Source: Gymnogyps californianus (Eukaryota; Chordata; Aves; Accipitriformes; Cathartidae). From it: 64,000 nt of DNA. Below are positions 12,601 through 23,900 of this stretch, piece by piece (within the stretch, counting starts at the first letter, position 1; each line of letters opens with the position of its first letter). The translations under genes and the position numbers were made by a program. A model generated the notes under the pieces. That model did no database searches. It was not told the origin of the DNA and was given only the letters and a program-made list of their open reading frames with translations. The stretch lies in the NCBI RefSeq assembly GCF_018139145.2, contig NC_059500.1, forward strand, positions 49,842,663 to 49,906,662. Reading direction: 5' to 3'.

Positions 12601-15600
12601 TGAGAGAACTATATATATAATTCAGTGAATACTGTGATTCTACATTACTTACATCACAAGACTGGTGCTATTGTAATTCTTGTATTCAGAACACTATATA
12701 TATTGTTATGTTTAACTTTGTAATGTGTGTTACTACAAAACTGAAACATATTTTGGTGAATACTTATTTCTTCAGTTTCATAATCTTATAAAAGCTTTTT
12801 TTCCTAGTCATAAAAACTATAGTGTTGGGCATAGTAGAAATGCACTTATAGTTAAGCATAATATACCTACTGTTTACGCAGTTTCTGAATTCTGTTTCTT
12901 CTGCATGAGCCTATTCCTGAATTAATACTATAATGACATTTGTATCGTGAGCAAACCATTTTTAAAAGAGAAAATGCTGTTTATTTTGAGAAGTAAATTT
13001 AAGAAAAGTTACAGATCTGCAAGCAGATATACAAGAGGAAGAGTGAAATCAAGAAAGACTGTCAGTCCATAAAACTGAATTTTAATATGATTCTTGCTTT
13101 AAAGGAGAATGTGAAAAAAAGGTCATTATCCCTCAGTAACCTCAGTCATCTTCATGGAAGAGATGCGGATGTCAGTTCTCCTATCTTATTACCCTTTAAG
13201 AAGCTATGCTGCTTGTAATATGGAGAACTCTGCTACTCTAATTCCTTTTCTTAACTACTGTTCTCTACATCAGTACACAAGCAGTATAAGGTTAGAAGAC
13301 AAGAACACAATAGGGTTTGCTTATTTTTATAGCATTGAGATAATGTATTGTTTTCAGTCAGAAGTAGTCCTAATGAATAGGAATCTGGTATCTGAAGTAC
13401 TGGATAAAAGCACAGTAAGCAAAAGAATATAATTTTATTCATACAGATGAAATTTTCAGATAAGTCTAAATATATTTTTACTTTAATAAAAGAAACCTTA
13501 TCTGCATCTTCTTCCTTAGCTTACAAACATTTTCTTGCTGTTGTCAAACTCTTCAGTAAATCAGCACTGCTCTCTCAAATTATTCATGGCAATCTAAGAA
13601 AGACGTGTCTTCCTGAAGACTGAAATGTCTCTTTGCCCAAACTCTTTCTCCCCTGGCTCACTGTCCCACAGCTTAACAACCTGAAGCAATCAAGCACATA
13701 CCCAACATAGCTCCTCAGGCTGGGTTTGGACTTGGGTACTCTCTCAACTGGGCAGTACGTATGTGCCAGTACCATTCAGGAGATGCTTCAGGAGGTGGAC
13801 ACCTGTCCAAAATCTATCAGTCTGAGAATTATAATAGAGAGAAAACCATCCATTGCATCACGTGTACGTACTTACAGCCACGAGAACATGGTCCAATACA
13901 CATGAAAGGACACTTATCCTGGCCCTGCTGGACACACACGCGAACATTTTCAAGTGTGAGCATCTACATTTTGGTAGCAGTTTCAAACTTAAGACTGTTC
14001 TCAGTTCTGTTTTACAGCACAGAGAAAAGAAACAGAAATGTGAACAGGAAGGTATAAATTATGAGTGAAGAAAGAAACAATGCAACAGACTTGAAACTGA
14101 ATAGCAAAGGGGGGAATTCATGATGTACAGTATCTAAGATTGAAGGTACAAAACTAAACAGATTTATTGTTTGTTCTTTCATATCATACCTTGTAAAAAG
14201 CCTTTTGGTTTCATAATTATAACTTTCCCATGAGGCCTGTATGTGATCTGCTTCCCTGAAACTCAGTAAAACAAAGACCACAGATGGCTTTCTTTGTTAA
14301 GTACTATAATTGGAGAATAAACTGCATAGTGCTAATTCATTAGTTCTGAGGTCTTCATATGGGTTCTGTAAAAGATATATCTGGATACAAGTTTGTCTAC
14401 ATAGGATGTGTTTTGAAAATGATAGGATATTGAATTGGGCTGTAATATATAAAATCCATTTTAATGATTTAATCATCAATCATGCTATGATGAGACTATT
14501 TAGCTCAACAGAAGGCAAGTAATTCAAGCACTGCCTAAGAATTATTTTTAGGCATCAACTGGCAATGTAACTAATTACTCAGTTTATGTCCATAATGACT
14601 GAATAAACTCCGGCTCTGAAACAAATGAATAATACCACTTTGCATTTGCATAGCACTTGTCATCTATAGACCTGACAGTTTTAAAAGGATGGGCAAACAT
14701 TCATGGTGACTATTTCTAGTGAAAACAGAATGTCCTGAATAAATTGCTACTATGAAGGCAAATCAAAGCCTGCTTGAAAGACACTGCTGCATTTAGCCAC
14801 AAGATTTAACAACCAAAATACAGTGAAAACATGTGCTATGCTTATATGAAAGGGTAATCAGGCAGGAAAACAAGTTTTTATAAAAGATACAGCATTGCTT
14901 TCTGTAGAAATCTGAGATTAGCTGTATTTGGAACATAATGATTTATGTGCCCAGTCCAATCTCTGTTGTCAATTATTAGTCTATGGAGTTGATGTCACCA
15001 CAAAGAGACTTATAAATACTTACTATTTTTAACTTCAGAATGATTCTCCAAACTCACTGTCTGAGCTGGGATGCCTTCCCATAATGCAGGCAGGCTCCTG
15101 GCTGAGCTGAAAGGCTGAGGATAGATCTGCTACCTGTGCACGGGTATACAGGCAGCTGACTCCAAAACAGATTTAGACAATATGTAAGTATAGAACAAAC
15201 TGTGTCCAGATGTACCAGGTCCCATTCCTTTCCAACTTTGTCTCTTGGAAAGCAGCCACAGCTTACTATCATAGGCATGAAGGAACAGTATTAGACTGGC
15301 CTGGCAGAACCAGAGCTGGCATGCTGCTTTTGGCTCTCAACAGATCTTAGGTAAAACCATCCAAGAAAATGCAGGAACTAGAGCTGGCTTGACCTAGAGG
15401 GGAAGAGACCTCCATTTTCCGCCTTCAGGTTGTGGAGTGAGTTGCTGACACTGCTTTGCTTCAGCCTTCTTTCCTACCCTTCTGTAAACAATATTTTGTG
15501 CTTTTACATCTGAAGCCCTCTAAGGCAGGCCTTTTTTCTTGCTGTATGTTACAGGATAGAACAGTACATACCACGAATGGATCCTGATCTTGAACAGGTT

Positions 15601-18420
15601 TTTTTCAGTGCCATTGCACTGCAAATGTAACACCAGCAGCTTAACATCTATACATATATGCCAATACTAAGGTTTTTATACATTCCTTGTTAATATTTGC
15701 ACTGCACCAATAACCCAGACCAGTTTAGTTTAGATAGAAGTGTCTGGGCAGCCCAATCATTTCAGTACTACCATTTACTTAATTTTTATCTGTGCATTGA
15801 CAGAGACATCCTTAAATCACTTGCACCACATTTCCTGCTTGCAACATGATTTATTCTTTGTGAAGAACTGCAGAAAGAACCCTCTGTAAACAGCAGTAAG
15901 AAAATTATTTTGCTCATATTCTTGCTACAAAGACGAGAACCCTCCAGCAAAAACTAAGATGCTGTCTGGGCACCAAACGATGCCTCAGCCACATCAAATA
16001 AGAATGGCAGAATACACCTGCACACATACACATATGTTTTTTTCTTTCAGGGCAGATTGGGGTAAAATTTAACTGAGACTTAAAAGCCTTGTTTCTTTTA
16101 CCTTGAAGGTGGTGGGATTTTTTAAGCAGGCTTTGAAGGGAGGTAAATTGGGCCTTTCAGGCACTTAGTTTTCAATTCTGTAAACATACATGTGAGTAAT
16201 TTAATGCAATTTTGCCTATATGGATAAAGTTAAATACAGACATTACAGGATCAAGACCACAGCTGGAACTTTTAAACAGAAAGAGCTTGTATACCACTGC
16301 TCTAGACTTAGAGAAAAGGCACTTCCTGGCAAAGGAAGTGAAAAATAGCTGAAACAGATAAAAGCAAACAGAAAGAACACTTCTGTTGTGTTGCTATAAT
16401 CCAGATGGAATCATCTTTAAATTGTTTTACTTAGCTTTATATTTTTTAAATTCTGAAGCAAAGAGCTGCAAAAATATATGTTGCTTCAAACAGTCAAAAC
16501 TCATGTTTGAAAGACATTGCCAAATGTGTCAGACCCTTCTGTGTCAATATAATACAATATAATACATAGGTCTGAGTAACAGCCCAGCCTTGTAACTCTC
16601 TGAACAACTAAAATAAAGAGGAAAAAAAGAAGGAAAACTCATAATGTAATGTCCTTACCTTTGCTGAATAATTTTGAATGACTACTACCAACATGCACCA
16701 GATATGAGGAATTTTAGTTCCAAAGGTCAACTGCTTCAGTTCAACTTGTTGGCCAATAAAGACAGGATGTGAGGATTCAAATTGCACTTCCAGGCAACTT
16801 AATTATCTACCATCAAATTAATCCTCTTGACTCATTGTTGCTCCACCCTAATGCTACCATAGTTCTGTAAATATGAGGCAAGGACTTCTTGCATGCACAC
16901 CTCACAGTCAATCTTGTTGCAGATGCCAGTATTTTCTATGATTTCACGCCTGATAATTGTGGGAGAATCTGCCCTCCCAGGGCACACTTGAGACTTCAGG
17001 AAAGCACCAAACCAGTGGCAGAATTAAATTGCTTTCGGCTGAAATTACAGAGCAATAAAGCTTGTGCTTGATGGCTGTGCTTCCCTTAACAAGATCATCC
17101 CACTGAGGTCAAGGCACAAATACACTCTAATGTTGATGTGTGAACCCCATTCTTGCTGGAGCTCCATGCACCTGTGTCTCAGGATGGACCTCGAGATTAG
17201 AACAAATTTTAACTCAAGTGAATTATGCAGTATGGAAAAGCTCTAGATCTCCACTAACTTTGTGCTAAAGTTATAAGTCAGTGCCTCACAAGGATGTTGC
17301 TAGGCAATTAGTTTACTTCGATTATCAGGCAATAAACTAATTCCCCGGAAATGAAAGTCAAATAACTCCATCCATCTAGTAGAGACCACCCAAGTTTTCA
17401 AGAATAATGAACAAATTAGCTACAAACTTAAGAGTCTATTGATAGACTCTTTCTGGTAGAAACAGGAGTGTGTAGAGATTAGAGCACCTAAATGGCAAAT
17501 TATCTGAAGCAGAATTTCCTTTTAGTATTTTTAGATTAGGATCAATGTTTGCAATGTTTATTCAAAAGATCTTTTCCTTCTCCCAAAACTTTCCTCTGCA
17601 TAATGTCCTATCAGATTTTTTTTTTCTTTCACGTTGCATAGCATGATAATTTTGCAAAAGACACTTCCAGTTTATGGTCTATTAGTCTTTAGATATTTCT
17701 GTTGAGACATTGATGTCTAGAATCATAAAATATGTCAGTCCTAACATGTTTTGCTTAAATCCTCATTTTGTTTACCAACATTACAGGATGCCTGTAGTGG
17801 CTTTGGTGCCTGAAGAGGATGTAGCAGCGTTAGTTAATCTTTGAGAACCTGGGGCGCAGAGTTTTTTCACCCTGGGACCTTTTATTCTGGGCTAGTGATA
17901 TGTCTGCACTCCAGCAGCTGCAAACCTGCTGTGAAGGAGGTGAAGCAAGGGTTAGTGCTCTCTGCCAGATTCCTCTGGGTGTGTGAGCACCAGTCTGCCA
18001 GTTTGCAGTGGTGCTGCTGCAGGCCTTGGGTCATATCCCAAATCTGAAAGACCAAAATTAAACTCAATTTTTGAAAACATGGGCTGATTTGACGTCTCCA
18101 CATCCAGCTTCATGTTTTAGCAAACTTTAATCAGCTTGCCTTTTCCTGTTGTGATGAAATAACACTCCTTGTTTTGACAGTCTCTGGCTTTGTGGAATGG
18201 AAAGTCAAAATAAACAATGAAGACCACATTGAACATGCTAATACACAACCTCAAATGTTTCCTTAATTCCTAGGCCTAAACTAGACAGCTTATCCAAACA
18301 TTTCCTCCTGTTGACTCCTTCTGTCCCCCACGCCATCCTGGGTTACTAGATTTTAGATAGGAACTTCTAATACACATAATCCAGATTGAAAGCAGAGTTT
18401 CATTAGCACAAACTCCCCTA
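9666..18420. other. FREM1-CER1 intergenic region, no gene seen
   Basis: This AT-rich DNA has only short open frames that lack domains or splice context. It contains a 33-base imperfect tandem duplication at 10800-10869. It may hold cis-regulatory DNA for CER1, but nothing in the sequence proves that. Confidence 0.7.
10800..10869. repeat. Imperfect tandem duplication (about 33 bases x 2)
   Basis: Two copies of a unit beginning G(A/T)TATTTATCC and ending CATG lie at 10800-10832 and 10838-10869. Each contains a CTCCTTnCCT core. They are separated by five bases and differ at several positions. Confidence 0.8.
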
Positions 18421-18423
18421 TCA

Positions 18424-18455
18424 TAATTGTAATCTACAGTAAATGAATGCAATTA
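18424..18455 (+). promoter_or_regulatory. CER1: Cluster of TAAT homeodomain cores upstream of CER1
   Basis: TAATTGTAATCT at 18424-18435 gives two TAAT cores, and CAATTA at 18450-18455 is a third in reverse. A further ATTAG lies at about 18402. The cluster is 75-110 bases before the TATA box. Xenopus work on cerberus described a three-TAAT element in the proximal promoter bound by Siamois, Mix.1, Lim1 and Otx2. The similar content and spacing suggest the same kind of element here. This is inference from motif and position. Confidence 0.5.
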
Positions 18456-18531
18456 GCCACACCAGGGTCTCCTCTGAGCCCTCCCCTCCTCTGCACACAG
18501 ACAGCAGCCATAAGCTGACAGCAGGCTCTCG

Positions 18532-18537
18532 TATAAA
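18532..18537 (+). promoter_or_regulatory. CER1: CER1 TATA box
   Basis: TATAAA lies 61 bases upstream of the CER1 start codon. It predicts transcription start near 18560 and a very short 5' UTR. Confidence 0.75.
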
Positions 18538-18597
18538 GCTAGCACACTACGTTCACTGCAATAGCAGCACATCTACAGGGCTGCACTTTACAGGATC

Positions 18598-19125
18598 ATG
18601 TCACTGCTTCTCTTTCAGCTGTTAGTGCTCTCATGTCTTGGAGCCACAGAGCCACAGGGAGATTCACCGCAAAGGAAAAGCAGAAGGCCATTTCAGCACC
18701 TTTTCTATCTGGATAAAAATCTGCTTGAAAGTCAGAGTTTTGGTGAGCTGGTAGGGGAAAGCCCAGTAGGTGTTGAGGAAACCCTGGGAGAACCGAGCTT
18801 TTTTGTAGCAGTTCCACAGACTGCACCCAAAAGTGAGAAGCAAGAGGAGAAAAAAATGTCCAGATTCATCCTTCCCAATGCAGCACACCATGCAGACCAA
18901 GACCTGAGAACACGGGCAGCACCCAGAGAGATCTCTCCTGTAGAAAACTTCTCTCCATCCCACTATTCCATCAAGAGGGAGGCTGAGCCTCCCTATAGAA
19001 AAGATGCCAAGAAATTTTGGGATCACTTCATGTTAAAGAAAAATTCAGCATCTGAAGAGGTTGTCCTGCCAATCAAGACCAATGAAATGCACGAAGAAAA
19101 CTGCAGAACCCTGCCTTTTTCCCAG
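18598..19125 (+). CDS. CER1: Cerberus (CER1/Caronte) exon 1
   Basis: Exon 1 has 176 codons in phase 0. The ATG follows the TATA box closely and opens a signal peptide (MSLLLFQLLVLSCLG, residues 1-15 or so). A long hydrophilic proregion follows, with basic stretches RKSRR (26-30) and SIKREAEP (124-131), the latter a plausible convertase site, and an N-glycosylation site NFS at 117. The conserved FWDHFMLKK lies at 140-148, and the first knot cysteine is in ENCRTLPF (Cys169). The donor is CAG|GTAAG at 19126. Cerberus is a secreted antagonist that binds Nodal, BMP and Wnt ligands. It acts in head induction and, as Caronte in chick, was linked to left-right patterning. The predicted length with exon 2 is 273 residues, usual for the family. 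Confidence 0.97.
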
Positions 19126-20549
19126 GTAAGAACAGGTGTCCAAGATCAATAAACATGTCCTTTCCCCTGCCTCTTGTAATCAGCAACTAAAGACACACGG
19201 GTTATTTCATTTGCTAAGTCACAGGGCCGCTTCAGAACATTCACACATGATAAGCGGCTGAAAAACACTGCTGAAAAAGGCTGAAAAAGCTTTAGTCTGA
19301 TGAGGCAAACTGCTAAGCTGCAGCACTGGAAAGCCACACATTCGATTTTCAGAGTTACTTGTTCTGTTTATGCAAAGATGTTCTGAGCTAGCCTGAGCAG
19401 CAGGGCAGTGGTGAGTAATTATCTATTCAATGAATATACATCTAAACAGTTTGTATACATGAATTACCTATATATAGATGTATATATGTATACACACACA
19501 TGTGTATATACAAAGAGTCCCGGGACAAGTATTTACAGGAGAAGCTGGTTGTTTTCTTACAGCTAAGCAAGGATTCCTTTCTGCTGTATTAATTGGAAGA
19601 CTGATGCATACATCTAGTTCTGTGCTAAGAATGCTGGAGAACTGGTAAATTGTCCAATGCACAGATGAAGCCATTCTGTCATATTGTAACATCAAGACAA
19701 GCAAATAGTATACATAAAAGTGCTGTATTCCTCGTAAGGCAACAGCTATTCTCAGTGTTTCTATAATCACAGTCCACCAAGGACCATGTTTTTTCACATC
19801 CCTCACTAAACTTATTTCACTGGCAGACATATGTAAATATAGATGTGGCCGAGAAACTTGTACCATTTTACTTTTTGTGCCATGTAATATGGCAAGCTTT
19901 CTCCAGGATGGCTGCAGTTATGCCAATACAAAAGTGCTAACTTCAGTCTAGCTTTTTATGGCTTGGGAGTTGACATAGGCTCTCCTGACACAAGGAATTG
20001 TTATTCTTGCAAACCAAGAGATTACAGAACTTCCATTGCACTTTTAAGATTTTCATTAAAAAAAAACTGCTAAAGAACATTATGCCTCTTCCACATAGAG
20101 ACAAATCTTCAAGATTACCGTTGAGTCTAGCTTGTGGTTTATATACAAGAATGTCAGGCCAAAACGATGTTTTAAGTCCTGCTAAGTGGGTAAGACTGCT
20201 TAACCATGTCAGAAATGTAGAACTCAAAGAGCAATTAAAAAGTAAATATGACAAACCCACCTATTGGATTTTCCCCCATCAGCTCACAAAGGCTCTGATT
20301 GAAGCAGATTTTGCCCTCATTGTTCAATCTAAGAATTGCCCATAGGAGCGCTAAAGTTTGCTTTTAAAAGCTCTTATGTTTTACCACTTGCTTGGCATAA
20401 AAAATAAACATGTTTAAGGTAAATGTTCTGAGAAGAAAAAATATAGTATTTGGGGGGGGGGGGGGGGGGAGGGGGGTTGCCTTCATGCCTTCTAGCAAAG
20501 TCCATGGGCCATTCATGTACCAGAAACTTCAAACTGCTTTCTATTTCAG
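19126..20549 (+). other. CER1: CER1 intron
   Basis: This is the only CER1 intron, running from GTAAGA to TATTTCAG. It holds an alternating TA/CA tract near 19466-19511 and a G homopolymer 80-98 bases before the acceptor. The 115-residue open frame at 19998-20345 has no recognisable domain and is taken as chance. Confidence 0.95.
20452..20476 (+). repeat. Poly-G tract (G18-A-G6)
   Basis: Eighteen consecutive G, one A and six more G lie on the sense strand, 73 bases upstream of the CER1 exon 2 acceptor. The tract could form a G-quadruplex in DNA or pre-mRNA. Confidence 0.95.
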
Positions 20550-20843
20550 GGTGTTACTCATGAGAACTGTGAGAAGGTGACGGTACAGAATAATCTGTGT
20601 TTTGGAAAATGTAGTTCCTTTCATGTTCCTGGTCCAGAAGATCGTCTTTATACCTTCTGTTCTCATTGCTTGCCCAGCAAGTTCTCCATGAAGCGCCTGG
20701 ATCTCAACTGCACCAGTTCTGTCCCAGTGGTCAAAGAAGTCATGATTGTAGAAGAGTGTAAATGTGAGACTCAGAAGATTACAGTCCCTGCGATTGGATC
20801 TCTACTGTCAGACTTGCATGCAAATGTACATGAGCACAATTAA
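20550..20843 (+). CDS. CER1: Cerberus (CER1) exon 2, cystine-knot domain
   Basis: Exon 2 joins exon 1 in phase 0 (FSQ|GVTHENC) and ends at TAA 20841-20843, giving residues 177-273. It carries most of the C-terminal cystine knot (CTCK/DAN family), with Cys at 183, 193, 197, 213, 216, 230, 246 and 248 plus Cys169 from exon 1. Key segments are NLCFGKCSSF, TFCSHCLPSKF and EECKCETQK. The CFGKC and CxC spacings are those of DAN-family antagonists. An N-glycosylation site, NCT, lies at 229. This domain binds TGF-beta-type ligands. No frameshift or missing knot cysteine is seen. Confidence 0.98.
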   Translation, partial: GVTHENCEKVTVQNNLCFGKCSSFHVPGPEDRLYTFCSHCLPSKFSMKRLDLNCTSSVPVVKEVMIVEECKCETQKITVPAIGSLLSDLHANVHEHN

Positions 20844-20940
20844 CCTGTGCAAAGTACCCCTTAACTCCTTGATCACAAGAATTTGCCAATGAAAAAAAAC
20901 CAAAAAAACTAAAGCTTTCATCACACTGGTACACAAAAAT

Positions 20941-20946
20941 ATTAAA
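20941..20946 (+). terminator. CER1: Possible CER1 polyadenylation signal ATTAAA
   Basis: This common variant hexamer lies 98 bases after the CER1 stop codon. An AATAAA at 22544-22549 is a distal alternative that would give a 1.7 kb 3' UTR. Confidence 0.4.
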
Positions 20947-20959
20947 GATGTAGACTTTC

Positions 20960-23900
20960 TACTTGAACTGCTTCTCTGCCTCAATAATAACTTTACCTAA
21001 AATGTAACAGATGTTTCCTTGCAGCTGTTAAAGAAATGGAGAGGAAATTACTGGGCTTATGTGTAGAGTTCTTACTTTAACAAGGGAAACCTTTAAAAAA
21101 TTTGCCACCCTTCGTATCACTGTTTCTAGGATGCTAGTAAACAACAGCTGAAGAACTAGCATGATTTATCTGTGCAAAAACCTAATGTACTGACTGGTTT
21201 ACATTGCCTTTGCTTGCAGGGACTGCCAATATAGCTGTATTGGCAACACAGATGAGGCTTTAGTCTGTTCCTTGCCAAAACAGGTCTACTTTTACATCAA
21301 GATAGTGGCTGGAGAGTGTAAAATATAAATGGACATGGGGCAGATGATAGAAAGCTGTGACTAGTTAAGGTCATTCTGATTGCTCCCAGCTGGTGTTCAG
21401 TTCCCAGTGAAAACTACTATACCTCACAATTTACACACTTAGATAGTGGTTGCAAAGGATATTTTGCCATAGAAACCACTTACTCTTCTTCTACATGCCT
21501 GTATTTGCTCTGCATGTTTTTTTTACTGAAATTGTTACATAGTAGAAGGAGAAAAAAAGTATAAAAAATTATATACTCCCACAGAAAACATCATATATGA
21601 ATGGATTGTTATTATTTAAATTCACTGTGGAAAGACAATGCACATTTTCCAGTCTGATGAATTTTAACGTTGTCAGTAACTCCAAGATAAAGTTTAAAGA
21701 ATGTTCTCAACACCTAAACTAAAGCAGAAAAGGCATTTGTGCGATAGAAAATCTGCAGAAGGATTTTATCAGCGTGGCAATACCTGTATAGCTTTATAGG
21801 AACAGCCGACAAAACTCTCTGCTAGGAAAGGTCTGAGTCTAGTGCGAGCCAACACAGCACCAGTGGCTGTTAGCTGAACTGCTGGCTTCTCTGCTCTCTC
21901 CAGCTGCTTCTCCCTGGATTTGTCTTGCAGACCTGGCACACCAGGCAGTGATCAGCTTCCAGCAACTAGACTTCAGCCTGTTTCTAACCCAGCTCCTTCA
22001 GTCCTCTGGGTATCTGCTCCACTGCTATTGCCAAACTCTCAGACCTGGGCCCCTGTTGTTAAACTACCCACAGCTCTTTTTCGGGGTATTGGAAATCAGT
22101 ATTGATACGGCTGGTCAGTTCAAGGGTTGAGTAAATGATTCCTTGTATTTGAACTGCACTGTGATCAGAAGTGTCTTCATATCCTGTCAAAAAATATGTT
22201 CAGCATGGCTTCGGAGTGCAAGGCCCATATTTAATATTTACTGAAAATTGCATCTGAATGATATTCTGATACTGGATCTGAACTGCTGCAATAGCTGTTT
22301 GCTTCTGCAGGTCACTTGCAGTGAGTGAACTGAAGATTAGCATATAGTTATCTTTCATTAGATATCAACCTGTTTTTAAATAATAAAAATTGTATACTAA
22401 AACTGAACAAAGCCTTCTCTCTATCCTTTTACACCAAGGACTGATGTGCAAACTGCATATGGCTGTTTGTATGTTATGGCATGATATATGATGTCATTCC
22501 AAGTAACAAGCTGTCAAGGTCTTATCTTCCCTGTATTGAATGCAATAAAGGAAATACTTATTTTAACTTAATATTTATTCTAGCTTTATAATGCTGACCG
22601 ATATTCTCAGGATGCTAGTGCAATGAACTAGCAACCTGATTCAGACATTTACCTTCACACGTTAGGCTGCATTGAGCATGAATGGGCTCAGGTTATGGCC
22701 AAAGAAAGAAGAGCTTTTCTAACAGGAAAAGCAGCACCAGCTAGCAACCGTGTAGTTTCAGAGAACAAAGTAATTCTTTATGGCTCATGCTTTTTTCTGT
22801 AGAGATTCCTCTTCACTGGGCATGTCCAATTGCACAGTCAGCCCTAACAACTGGTGATTTGTTAAAGCATGCTGTATGGAAGTGGAAAAGCTAAGAAACA
22901 ACTCCCTGCCTTACCATAAGGTTCAAACCTCAGCACCTTATCAAACCTTTGTGAGTTATGAGTGTGATTATTAGTGTCCATTTTTAATCAAGCCTAAGGA
23001 AGAAAAGCACACAAAGCATGAAAGTTCCCAACTTTTTTCTCTTTATTCCCAACTTCATTTTTTAATCTGAAACAGCTAAATCTTCTGAGGCTTCTAACCA
23101 CTGATGTTTTAAAGCTGTGTGAATATATGTTTGTCTGCATTTTCTTTTTTTCTGAAATGCAAGTATGTTTCAGGTTCGATGCTTGCAGAGAACCTGCAAG
23201 GTAGGACCTACATATACTCCCAGTAAGATCACAAGTGAATTAAAAAGAAAGATCTTCCAGTCTTGTAATTTTGACATGACTGACTGTTCAACTGTGACTT
23301 TTGCACATAAGGATGGCAGAACTGAAGCTATATTGTGGACTGTAAAGTATTCAGCCTAATTTTTAAAGCTCCTTCTGTGTGCTGAAGCATTATTGCAGTC
23401 AAAGAAAGCTATTCATGTAAGGAGTTTACAGGACCAGATTCTTAGTGTGAATTTGCACAGCTTAAAAGTAGGTGAAAAGAGGTAATGACAGCTGTAGTAA
23501 TTGCTAATTAGATTAGTGCTGTAGGTTTTTTGGATGAATGTTTAATTAACCCAGGAATGACTGGTTGCATGTAATTAGCACAGTATTCTGCAAAATCAAG
23601 AATGTGTTAATTGGATCAGATTTCTCAGCCTTTAAAAATTCCCTATTAGGAATAAGTTGTGCTCAGGGGCTAACAGGATTTTGCTCTCTCAGCACAATTA
23701 TGATGGCCTCTACTAGTATAATGATGTGGGTCAGAAAGGTGAGGTGTGTGATCCGTATCGCTATATGGATGCTTCCAGTAGTAATGCCATTACAGCAGCA
23801 AACCTGCATGACTTCAATTTAGTTGTGTCCATTCAGAGGTTGCATGCTTTCTGTAATGAAAGCTTTTCCAATGTAACTATGCTTACAATGGAAGTGCTGT

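Noticed and set aside
19998..20345. 115-residue open frame in the CER1 intron
   Set aside because: CER1 exons 1 and 2 join in phase without it, giving the normal protein length. No domain was seen.
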